This document shows positions 1 to 5,124 of a stretch of DNA of 6,070 bases, piece by piece. Positions within the stretch are counted from its first letter, which is position 1. Each line of letters starts with the position of its first letter. Source of the DNA: Lachnospiraceae bacterium (GTDB lineage: Bacteria; Bacillota; Clostridia; Lachnospirales; Lachnospiraceae); the NCBI GenBank assembly GCA_019424135.1, contig JAHYZZ010000036.1, positions 1-6,070 on the forward strand, written 5' to 3'. The translations under genes were made by a program, and so were the position numbers. A model generated the notes under the pieces. The model searched no databases and was not told the DNA's origin. It was given only the letters and a program-made list of their open reading frames with translations.

Positions 1-1
1 T

Positions 2-259
2 AACGTCAACGGTCTTTAAGCCATGTACCAGCGCTGCTTTTGCTGCAGTCTCTGCCGCCATCTGCGCTGCATAAGGAGTAGATTTCCTTGAACCTCTAAA
101 TCCCAGACCGCCGGCACTTGCCCATGAAAGAGCATTCCCCTGTGCATCAGTTAATGTCACGATTGTATTATTAAAAGATGACTGGATATGTGCCTGTCCG
201 TGTTCAACGTTTTTCTTGACACGTTTCTTTGTCACTTTCTTTGTAACTTTCTTTGCCAT
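2..259 (-). CDS. rpsK: 30S ribosomal protein S11, 5' part
   Basis: The first 86 codons are present; the gene continues past position 1, and the family is about 130 residues, so roughly the last third is missing. The protein reads MAKKVTKKVTKKRVKKNVEH, a lysine-rich N-terminal extension, then HIQSSFNNTIVTLTD (24-38), ALSWASAGGLGFRGSRKSTP (43-62) and the following alanine-rich helix ending at HGLKTVDV (79-86). S11 lies on the 30S platform near the mRNA exit and contacts 16S rRNA close to the E site. The ATG at 259 is set by the family N-terminus. The upstream ribosome site is poor: AAGGAAAG is about 20 nt away and only a partial AGGTTAG is nearer. Reinitiation after rpsM, 33 nt upstream, may help. 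Confidence 0.96.
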   Translation of the reverse strand, partial: MAKKVTKKVTKKRVKKNVEHGQAHIQSSFNNTIVTLTDAQGNALSWASAGGLGFRGSRKSTPYAAQMAAETAAKAALVHGLKTVDV

Positions 260-292
260 AATAAAACTAACCTACACTTTCCTTTTTATTAA

Positions 293-661
293 TTATTTTT
301 TCTTGTTTGCTACTGTTCTCTTCGGACCTTTTCTGGTTCTTGCATTGGTCTTTGTTTTCTGACCGCGAACCGGAAGTCCTTTTCTGTGACGGATTCCTCT
401 ATAACATCCGATTTCCTGTAATCTCTTGATGTTTAATGCGATCTCTCTTCTCAGATCACCTTCTACTACCTGTGTCTCATCGATCACTGCACTGATTTTC
501 TTTACATCATCATCGGTCAGGTCTCTGCAGCGGATATCCGGATCTACTCCTGCCTCAGTAAGAATACGGTTAGAGCTTGCTCTTCCGATTCCATAGATAT
601 AAGTAAGTCCGATCTCAACACGTTTGTCTCTTGGTAAATCTACACCTGCAATACGAGCCAT
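293..661 (-). CDS. rpsM: 30S ribosomal protein S13
   Basis: S13 sits in the 30S head, contacts the P-site tRNA through its C-terminal tail and forms bridges to the 50S subunit. The 122-residue protein starts MARIAGVDLPRDKRVEIGLT and has the helix-two-turn-helix region with GIGR (24-27), the block CYRGIRHRKGLPVRGQ (86-101), and a very basic tail TRKGPKRTVANKKK (109-122). I chose the ATG at 661 over an in-frame TTG at 676, because GGAGG (670-674) lies 8 nt before the ATG and the upstream codons merely translate the ribosome site. It is the first gene after the hairpin-rich gap, and in many bacteria it heads the alpha operon with rpsK, rpsD, rpoA and rplQ. rpsK follows after 33 nt. Confidence 0.97.
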   Translation of the reverse strand: MARIAGVDLPRDKRVEIGLTYIYGIGRASSNRILTEAGVDPDIRCRDLTDDDVKKISAVIDETQVVEGDLRREIALNIKRLQEIGCYRGIRHRKGLPVRGQKTKTNARTRKGPKRTVANKKK

Positions 662-669
662 GTGAATTT

Positions 670-674
670 CCTCC
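670..674 (-). promoter_or_regulatory. rpsM: Ribosome binding site that fixes the rpsM start
   Basis: GGAGG lies 8 nt before the ATG at 661. An in-frame TTG overlaps it (676), so a longer gene model would be wrong; the family N-terminus MARIAG agrees. Confidence 0.9.
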
Positions 675-710
675 AATTTCTTTGTTTGTTTTTGATACTG
701 TCTTTAATAG

Positions 711-847
711 GGATGGCCTTGCCGCCATCCAGGTGTGTCGGTATTCACACCCTTTCCGGCCGCCAGTGTTTCCTGGCAAGATGACTGGCCGGCATTAGAA
801 GCAATATACGAAGGAATGCCACCGGCTACAGGTGCTCCTTGTATATT
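711..847 (-). repeat. GC-rich hairpin cluster between rpmJ and rpsM (leader RNA or dispersed palindromic element)
   Basis: Four inverted repeats lie in series in the 217-nt gap. (1) AATATAC (841-847) pairs with GTATATT (803-809), continued by AAGGA (836-840) with TCCTT (811-815) and a short interrupted inner stem. (2) CCGGCC at 756-761 pairs with GGCCGG at 787-792 and encloses GCCAG/CTGGC (762-766, 773-777). (3) GGTGTG (732-737) pairs with CACACC (746-751). (4) GGATGGC (711-717) pairs with GCCATCC (724-730). By hand count 711-840 is about 57% G+C, while 662-710 is strongly A+T-rich. No U-tract follows, so it is not an ordinary terminator. Position suggests control of rpsM and genes beyond; density and base composition equally suggest a mobile-like intergenic repeat. 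Whether other copies exist cannot be seen here. Confidence 0.6.
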
Positions 848-849
848 TA

Positions 850-878
850 AATAGTCTACACACCGCCTGGCGTGTCAA
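850..878 (-). promoter_or_regulatory. Possible weak promoter just after rpmJ
   Basis: A consensus TTGACA (873-878) begins immediately after the rpmJ stop. With 17-nt spacing the -10 would be ACTATT (850-855), only 3 of 6 matches; TAGACT (853-858) is closer to consensus but too near at 14 nt. The -35 may be chance. If real, it would start transcripts inside the hairpin element ahead of rpsM. Confidence 0.25.
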
Positions 879-992
879 CTAACCCTGTCTTTGTTTATGC
901 TTCGGGTTTTCGCAGATAACGCGAATGCTTCCTTTTCTTTTAATTACTTTACACTTTTCGCAAATTGGTTTTACTGATGATCTAACCTTCAT
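879..992 (-). CDS. rpmJ: 50S ribosomal protein L36
   Basis: This 37-codon gene plus TAG reads MKVRSSVKPICEKCKVIKRK and ends in ICENPKHKQRQG, the standard bacterial L36, the smallest large-subunit protein, which binds 23S rRNA. It is the zinc-ribbon (C+) form: Cys11, Cys14, Cys27 and His32 are all present. AAAGGAGG at 1000-1007 lies 7 nt before the ATG. The gene stands between two unusually long gaps, 145 nt after infA and 217 nt before rpsM, both with strong RNA folding potential, and it has its own promoter. The order infA-rpmJ-rpsM-rpsK is typical of Bacillota. Its short length and perfect motif match leave little doubt. Confidence 0.98.
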   Translation of the reverse strand: MKVRSSVKPICEKCKVIKRKGSIRVICENPKHKQRQG

Positions 993-1032
993 GGGGGATC
1001 CTCCTTTCATCCATTGCTATCTTAAAGCTCCT

Positions 1033-1092
1033 GCGCTTCCCCCGATTAATAATCAGCCGCCGGGGCATGGGCATAAAAATGCCCGGAAACGC
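1033..1092 (-). promoter_or_regulatory. Structured 5' leader of rpmJ (possible three-way junction)
   Basis: In minus-strand RNA, arm GCGUUUCC (1085-1092) pairs with GGAAGCGC (1033-1040), 8 bp with one G-U. Inside it lie hairpin GGGCAU/AUGCCC (1079-1084 with 1069-1074, loop UUUU) and a second stem CCCG/CGGG (1061-1064 with 1041-1044). The closing stem starts within a few nt of the predicted transcription start. No U-tract follows any stem, so this is not a classical terminator. A ribosomal-protein binding leader or an mRNA-stabilising 5' structure are both possible; neither is shown. Pairing was done by eye. Confidence 0.5.
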
Positions 1093-1100
1093 GCCTATAT

Positions 1101-1130
1101 ATTATAGCACCAGCCGTTTCCCAAAGTCAA
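1101..1130 (-). promoter_or_regulatory. SigmaA-type promoter upstream of rpmJ
   Basis: On the minus strand TTGACT (-35, 1125-1130) and a perfect TATAAT (-10, 1101-1106) are separated by 18 nt, and the -10 is preceded by TGC, making an extended -10. Transcription should begin near 1093-1096, about 100 nt before the rpmJ start codon. It lies directly after infA and would drive rpmJ and, absent a terminator, rpsM, rpsK and the following alpha-operon genes. This is the best promoter in the window. Confidence 0.8.
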
Positions 1131-1137
1131 TAGTTTT

Positions 1138-1356
1138 TTATTTATCTCTCCAGATAATTCTTCCTTTCGAAAGATCATAAGGAGATAACTCCAACGTTAC
1201 CTTGTCTCCTGGCAGAATCTTAATAAAATTCATTCTCAGCTTTCCACTAATATGTGCGAGTACCTGATGTCCATTTTCCAGTTCTACCTGGAACATTGCA
1301 TTTGGCAGTTTCTCTACCACAGTTCCTTCAATTTCGATTACGTCAGCTTTTGACAT
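1138..1356 (-). CDS. infA: Translation initiation factor IF-1
   Basis: IF-1 is a single OB-fold (S1-like) protein that binds the 30S A site and assists IF-2 and IF-3 during initiation. The 72-residue length is exact for bacterial IF-1. The conserved features are EGTVVEKLPNAMFQVELENG (10-29), VLAHISGKLRMNFIKILPGD (32-51) and VTLELSPYDLSKGRIIWR (53-70). GGAGG at 1366-1370 is 9 nt before the ATG, between the KOW stop codon and the start. The gene ends in TAA, and a promoter -35 box begins only 7 nt after the stop, so infA appears to be the last gene of one transcription segment while rpmJ starts another. Readthrough from upstream is still possible because no terminator is visible. Confidence 0.98.
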   Translation of the reverse strand: MSKADVIEIEGTVVEKLPNAMFQVELENGHQVLAHISGKLRMNFIKILPGDKVTLELSPYDLSKGRIIWRDK

Positions 1357-1372
1357 TCTTATATTCCTCCTG

Positions 1373-1621
1373 TTATCCTTCTTTCTGATTCCATGCTTTC
1401 AATATCTGCCTAATCTTTATATCATCAGCTCCGGCAACGTCATGACGCTCCAGTATAATCTGCACATGTTTTTTCTTCTTTTTTTTCGGATGATTCAGTG
1501 TCCGTATTTTTCCATCCACTAAATATACGTATGCGTCTTCGACTCCTGTAATGACATAAACCCGGCCTTCGTCATGACCAGCCTTTGACCTGGCAAGCAG
1601 TCCTGTTTCAAATCTATCCAT
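1373..1621 (-). CDS. KOW-domain RNA-binding protein (L14e-like)
   Basis: An 82-residue basic protein with a KOW-type beta-barrel in its first half: GLLARSKAGHDEGRVYVI (7-24) has the pattern of RNA-binding KOW modules in archaeal and eukaryotic L14e-type proteins and NusG. A run of six lysines (46-51, in NHPKKKKKKHVQ) follows, then a probable helix at the C-terminus (about 66-78). Small proteins of this type are often found between map and infA in Clostridia and some Bacilli; I infer a ribosome- or rRNA-linked role, but none can be read from the sequence itself. The start at 1621 has GAGGA 6 nt upstream (1628-1632), 20 nt after the map stop TAG. infA begins 16 nt downstream. The lysine run is coded partly by an uninterrupted A8 tract (1479-1486). 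Confidence 0.88.
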   Translation of the reverse strand: MDRFETGLLARSKAGHDEGRVYVITGVEDAYVYLVDGKIRTLNHPKKKKKKHVQIILERHDVAGADDIKIRQILKAWNQKEG

Positions 1622-1641
1622 AGTTGTTCCTCTGTTTTACA

Positions 1642-2409
1642 CTAAATCTCCGCTGAGTCAGTAAGGCTTAATATCTTCGGCTCGTTTTCTGTAATCAGCA
1701 CTGTATTTTCATAGTGGGCAGACAGAGAATGATCTCTTGTTACAACCGTCCAATCATCATCCAACCAGTCCACTTCCCATCCTCCAATATTGATCATCGG
1801 TTCAATCGCCAGTGTCATGCCGGCCTTTAACATCATGCCCTTCCTGCTCATTTGATAATTCGGAATCTCCGGAGCCTCATGAAGTGCCGTTCCGATTCCA
1901 TGTCCGCACAGGTCCCGCACAACTCCATATCCACGCTCCTGGGCGTATCTGCCAATTGCAGCCGAAACATCAAATAGATGATTGCCTTCTCTGGCATATT
2001 TTATACCTTCAAAAAAGCTTTCCCTTGTCACTTCGATCAGCTTTCGGGCTTCCTCGCTGATTCCTCCGATGCCATGGGTACGGGCAGCATCCGAGTGATA
2101 GCCTTTGTAGATAACACCGGCATCCAAACTGACGATGTCCCCCTCCCGGATAAACCGGTGGGGGCTTGGGATCCCATGAACCACCTCGTCATTTACGGAA
2201 ACACAGATTGATGCAGGATAACCATTATAGTTCAAAAAAGATGGGATACATCCGTAACTGCGTATCAACTCTTCCCCCAGCTCATCAATCTGCTTTGTCG
2301 TCATTCCTGGATGCAAAGCCTTTCCAAGCTCATTATGAACACGTTCAAGTATCCGCCCGGCCTGTGCCATTAATTCGATTTCTCTTGGCGACTTTACTGT
2401 AACAGGCAT
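1642..2409 (-). CDS. map: Methionine aminopeptidase, type I
   Basis: Map removes the initiator methionine from nascent proteins at the ribosome exit when the second residue is small. The 255-residue length fits the short type Ia form without an N-terminal zinc-finger extension. The five metal ligands of the pita-bread fold are all present: Asp96 (SLDAG), Asp107 (YHSDAAR), His170 (CGHGIG), Glu203 (AIEPM) and Glu234 (HYENT). The substrate-side histidines are His78 (VVHGIP) and His177 (ALHEAP). The ATG at 2409 lies 4 nt after the adk stop, and its AGGAG (2419-2423) is inside the last adk codons, so the pair is probably translationally coupled. The C-terminal tail after LITENEPKIL is a little longer than in some homologues (SLTDSAEI) and carries no known motif. 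Confidence 0.98.
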   Translation of the reverse strand: MPVTVKSPREIELMAQAGRILERVHNELGKALHPGMTTKQIDELGEELIRSYGCIPSFLNYNGYPASICVSVNDEVVHGIPSPHRFIREGDIVSLDAGVIYKGYHSDAARTHGIGGISEEARKLIEVTRESFFEGIKYAREGNHLFDVSAAIGRYAQERGYGVVRDLCGHGIGTALHEAPEIPNYQMSRKGMMLKAGMTLAIEPMINIGGWEVDWLDDDWTVVTRDHSLSAHYENTVLITENEPKILSLTDSAEI

Positions 2410-2413
2410 GTCC

Positions 2414-3058
2414 TTACTCTCCTAAAATATCAACGATCGCCCGGAATACATCCTCAATATCAACGGTTCCGTCAACTGTTTTAAGGATTCCGGCATTTGT
2501 ATAATATTCGATCAGCGGCTGTGTCTGCTCATGATAAACATTCAACCGTTTTTTTACGGTTTCCGGTTTATCATCATCTCGCAGAATCAGCTCGCCTCCA
2601 CACACATCACAGATTCCTTCTGCTTTTGTGGGGGCGTATTCCAGATGATATGTAGCTCCGCATCCTACACAGGCACGGCGTCCGCCCATACGGTGTATGA
2701 TGTTCTCGTCTGAAACATCTACATCGATGGCATAGTCCATCTTCTGTCCCTGCTCTTTTAGCGCTCTGTCAAGTGCTTCTGCCTGTGGAATTGTCCGCGG
2801 AAATCCGTCCAACACATATCCATTCTGGCAGTCCTCCTGATTTACTCTGTCCACCACCAGGTCCACCACCAGTTCATCTGGAACCAGCAGTCCCTGATCC
2901 ATATAGGTTTTGGCCTTTTTGCCCAGTTCCGTACCATTCTTAATGTTTGCACGGAAGATATCACCCGTGGAAATGTGTGGAATATGATACTTAGCGGCAA
3001 TCTTCTTTGCCTGTGTCCCTTTTCCCGCTCCCGGAGCTCCCAACATCACAACCTTCAT
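2414..3058 (-). CDS. adk: Adenylate kinase
   Basis: This cytosolic enzyme catalyses ATP + AMP = 2 ADP and sets the adenylate balance. The 214-residue protein has the P-loop GAPGAGKGT (7-15), the AMP-binding segment STGDIFR (30-36), the DGFPRT signature (84-89), and a LID with four cysteines (C130, C133, C150, C153) that forms the structural zinc site seen in many Gram-positive kinases. The arginines RMGGRR (123-128) and DDKPETVKKRL (162-172) complete the active-site lid. I chose the ATG at 3058 over an in-frame TTG at 3088, because AGGAGG lies 6 nt before this ATG (3065-3070) and the extra ten residues would be the translated ribosome site. It sits 85 nt after secY and 4 nt before map, the usual secY-adk-map order. 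A perfect 12-bp tandem repeat at 2849-2872 codes for LVVDLVVD without changing normal length. Confidence 0.98.
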   Translation of the reverse strand: MKVVMLGAPGAGKGTQAKKIAAKYHIPHISTGDIFRANIKNGTELGKKAKTYMDQGLLVPDELVVDLVVDRVNQEDCQNGYVLDGFPRTIPQAEALDRALKEQGQKMDYAIDVDVSDENIIHRMGGRRACVGCGATYHLEYAPTKAEGICDVCGGELILRDDDKPETVKKRLNVYHEQTQPLIEYYTNAGILKTVDGTVDIEDVFRAIVDILGE

Positions 3059-3064
3059 ACAATA

Positions 3065-3073
3065 CCTCCTCCT
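3065..3073 (-). promoter_or_regulatory. adk: Ribosome binding site that fixes the adk start
   Basis: AGGAGGAGG offers two overlapping AGGAGG registers, the nearer one 6 nt from the ATG at 3058. It excludes the in-frame TTG at 3088 as the start. Confidence 0.9.
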
Positions 3074-3087
3074 TTTTCCAGTTATCA

Positions 3088-3093
3088 ATTATA
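3088..3093 (-). promoter_or_regulatory. adk: Possible -10 element of an adk promoter
   Basis: A perfect TATAAT lies 29 nt before the adk ATG, but at 16-18 nt spacing no hexamer resembling TTGACA is found, and no TG extension precedes it. A weak internal promoter is possible; chance in an AT-rich gap is as likely. Confidence 0.25.
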
Positions 3094-3110
3094 ACTCTTT
3101 ATAGTATTTT

Positions 3111-3137
3111 AACCCGCGGAAAAAATTTCCGCGAGTT
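3111..3137 (-). repeat. Perfect hairpin between secY and adk
   Basis: CGCGGAAA (3115-3122) and TTTCCGCG (3126-3133) form a perfect 8-bp stem with a 3-nt loop; AAC/GTT outside (3111-3113, 3135-3137) adds three pairs after one mismatch. It begins 7 nt beyond the secY stop. Neither strand has a T-tract after it, so an intrinsic terminator is unlikely; an mRNA processing site, 3'-end stabiliser or partial attenuator are possible. Confidence 0.6.
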
Positions 3138-3143
3138 GAAAAT

Positions 3144-4459
3144 TTACCTGTTTAAAAATCCTTTATAATTACGTACAAGCATCTGTGATTCAATCTGCTT
3201 CATCGTTTCTAGTACAACGCTGACAATAATGATCAAAGATGTACCTCCGAAGGAAACCCGAGCGCCCAGCCATCCATTAAAGAGAATCGGCACGATCTGA
3301 ACCAGTATCAGGCCGCAGGCTCCGACAAAGATGATATAATTCAAGATCTTTGTCAAGTATTCCACTGTTGGTTTGCCAGGTCGGATTCCCGGGATAAAGC
3401 CGCCGTTCTTTTTTAAATTATTGGCGATCTCCATCGGATTAAATGTAATTGATGTATAGAAATAAGCAAAAAACACAGTCAGGATAATATATACAACTAA
3501 TCCCCAGCTGTACTGCAGCTGATCCGGATCACACCAGTAACTCTGGTTTAATCCTCTTAAGATCTGACTTCCAATGCCGTTTCCATTTCCCTTTCCCATA
3601 AACGATGCAATGACAACTGGTGTCTGCATCAAAGAAGAAGAAAAGATAATCGGAATTACGCCGGCTGTATTAACCTTCAGAGGAAGATTGGAAGACTGTC
3701 CGCCGACAGATCTTCTTCCTACAATCTTCTGAGAATACTGTACGGAAATTTTTCTGACACCATCCTGAAGGATAACAATGAATACCACCAGCGCAAGAAT
3801 GATTGCAAGGATGATTGCAGCTGCAAGGCATGCCGATGCGATTGGTTTGTCCTTTACAAACTGCTCATAAAGCGTAGCCATATCGCTTGGAATTCTTGAG
3901 ATAATATTGATCACAAGAACAATAGAAATGCCATTTCCCACGCCCTTTTCCGTGATTCTTTCTCCGATCCACATCAAAAATGCAGATCCTGCCGTCAATG
4001 TTAATATCACAATCACGATATTGACAAAATTGTATTCGACCAAAAGACCTTGCCGTCCAAATCCGATTGCCATAGCAGAGGACTGAATCAAAGCAAGAAG
4101 CACTGTCACATAACGGGTAATTGCAACAATTTTCTTCCTTCCGTCCTCTCCTTCTTTTCTCATCTCTTCCAGCTTCGGAATCGCAATGGTCAAAAGCTGC
4201 ATGATAATAGAAGACGTGATATACGGCGTGATACTAAGTGCAAATACCGACATCTGTTCAAAGGAACCCCGGTGAAAGCGTTAAACAAATTAAACGCTTC
4301 CCCGGTGTTCTGTGCGAAAAAATTCTGAATAAATTCTGCGTTTACACCCGGTGTCGGCAGCTGTGAACCTATCCGGATCACCACCAGCATCAAAAATGTG
4401 TATAAGATTTTTCTACGGATATCCTGGATCTGAAATGCCCTTCGGAATGTATCTAACAT
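3144..4459 (-). CDS. secY: Protein translocase subunit SecY, reading frame broken by one missing base
   Basis: SecY is the pore of the SecYEG translocon in the cytoplasmic membrane. The gene appears as two overlapping frames: codons 1-64 from the ATG at 4459, and residues 70 onward continuing from 4253 in another frame. Adding one G to the GGGG run (plus-strand C run 4267-4270) gives FTGGSFEQMSVFALSITPY and a continuous 438-residue protein, a normal SecY length. Recognisable parts, in repaired numbering, are TM1 (about 18-31), the plug region (about 55-68), TM2 (71-90), further hydrophobic segments making about ten, and the cytosolic loop GIRPGKPT (358-365) with the conserved Arg360 that contacts SecA or the ribosome. 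The C-terminus MLVRNYKGFLNR is intact. As written, the first frame would stop at 4190 after 25 aberrant residues. SecY is essential, so I think an assembly or sequencing error is likelier than a real lesion. Confidence 0.95.
4267..4270 (-). other. secY: Frameshift site in secY (one base missing from a G run)
   Basis: The minus strand reads ACC GGG GTT CCT here, giving T-G-V-P and then residues unlike SecY. With five Gs it would read ACC GGG GGT TCC TTT GAA CAG ATG, that is TGGSFEQM, matching the family. The run is short, and no heptameric X XXY YYZ slippery site is present, so programmed frameshifting is not supported. Confidence 0.85.
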
Positions 4460-4899
4460 TAGATCACCTCTGCTTTTCCACCTAACGCTTCAATTTTCTC
4501 AACAGCTCCTGCGCTGAATGCATTTGCCTGCACGGTAAGCTTTTTCGTCAGCTCTCCGTTTCCAAGGATCTTTACGCCGTCTCTTGGATTTTTTACGATT
4601 CCCTGCTCGATCAGGGTTTCTACTGTTACAACTGCATCGTTGTCAAACACTTCCAGTGCGCTTACATTAATTCCAACGATGGTCTTAGAGTTTCTATTTG
4701 TAAATCCCCTCTTCGGAATACGTCTGTATAATGGCATCTGGCCGCCTTCGAACCCTGGTCTTGTACCTCCAGAACGAGCTTTCTGACCTTTGTGTCCTTT
4801 TCCGGCTGTCTTGCCGTTGCCAGAACCGTGTCCGCGTCCTCTTCTGAAATTATCACTGTGTTTTGCCCCGTCAGCAGGTCTTAAGTTTGATAAATCCAT
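4459..4899 (-). CDS. rplO: 50S ribosomal protein L15
   Basis: The 146-residue protein is L15, an early-assembling 23S-rRNA-binding protein of the large subunit. The extended Gly/Arg/Lys-rich N-terminal tail is clear at residues 19-50 (RRGRGHGSGNGKTAGKGHKG and on), followed by the conserved GFEGGQMPLYRRIPKRGF (49-66). The globular C-terminal domain covers about residues 75-146 and ends in the usual GGKAEVI. The ribosome site AAGGAGG at 4907-4913 is 7 nt before the ATG. The TAA stop shares its last A with the secY ATG (TAATG at 4457-4461), and the secY ribosome site lies inside the last rplO codons, so secY translation is likely coupled to rplO. Length and motifs are normal. Confidence 0.98.
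   Translation of the reverse strand: MDLSNLRPADGAKHSDNFRRGRGHGSGNGKTAGKGHKGQKARSGGTRPGFEGGQMPLYRRIPKRGFTNRNSKTIVGINVSALEVFDNDAVVTVETLIEQGIVKNPRDGVKILGNGELTKKLTVQANAFSAGAVEKIEALGGKAEVI
4462..4470 (-). promoter_or_regulatory. secY: secY ribosome binding site inside rplO
   Basis: GAGGTGATC gives an unbroken 9-nt match to the canonical anti-Shine-Dalgarno tail of 16S rRNA. Its GAGG core ends 7 nt before the secY ATG, and it lies within the last codons of rplO, next to the TAATG stop-start overlap. This arrangement favours translation of SecY by ribosomes finishing L15. Confidence 0.85.
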
Positions 4900-4930
4900 G
4901 GTGACACCTCCTTCTTTCGAAATATGATTC

Positions 4931-5110
4931 CTATGCTTCTTCTACTTTTACCAGGTGCTGCACCTGCTTGATCATGCCTCTTGTTGCCGCATTATCCGGA
5001 AGTTCAACAGTCTTGTTGAGCTTCTTAAGCCCCAGTGCTTCCACGGTTTTTCTGTGTTTCGGCACGGCACCGATCGTAGATTTTACTAATGTAACTTTCA
5101 AATTTGCCAT
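4931..5110 (-). CDS. rpmD: 50S ribosomal protein L30
   Basis: This small gene of 59 codons plus TAG reads MANLKVTLVKSTIGAVPKHR at its start and ends in HLVKVEEA. That matches bacterial L30, a compact ferredoxin-like large-subunit protein of about 60 residues. The motif LVKSTIG (8-14) and the stretch KTVEALGLKKLNKTVELPDN (21-40), followed by TRGMIKQV (43-50), are the family hallmarks. A strong AAGGAGGG ribosome site at 5119-5126 overlaps the rpsE stop codon and lies 8 nt before the ATG, so translation is probably coupled to rpsE. rplO follows after 31 nt. The order rpsE-rpmD-rplO is the standard spc-operon order, which settles the identity despite the short length. Confidence 0.97.
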   Translation of the reverse strand: MANLKVTLVKSTIGAVPKHRKTVEALGLKKLNKTVELPDNAATRGMIKQVQHLVKVEEA

Positions 5111-5124
5111 CTTGGTTTCCCTCC

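Noticed and set aside
745..822. A 25-codon GTG-started frame on the minus strand (MAFLRILLLMPASH...), with AAGGAG 12 nt upstream, as a leader peptide of rpsM
   Set aside because: The spacing is long, the ribosome site is buried in a stem, and the frame runs through dense inverted repeats. No amino-acid run or attenuator partner is evident.
704..856. A 50-codon open frame on the minus strand through the hairpin element, reading plausibly protein-like
   Set aside because: It has no ATG, GTG or TTG start and no ribosome site before a usable start. It is noted only as a property of the element.
1069..1084. Hairpin GGGCAT/ATGCCC as an infA terminator
   Set aside because: It lies downstream of a strong promoter and is not followed by a T-tract on either strand; it fits better as part of the rpmJ leader.
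925..1107. 60-codon plus-strand frame overlapping rpmJ and its leader
   Set aside because: It overlaps rpmJ, the leader stems and the promoter on the opposite strand and has no convincing ribosome site.
4190..4459. Programmed ribosomal frameshifting as the explanation for split secY
   Set aside because: There is no slippery heptamer, the homopolymer is only four bases, and SecY is not known to use frameshifting.
4662..4856. 64-codon minus-strand frame within rplO
   Set aside because: It is an out-of-frame shadow of rplO with no family resemblance.
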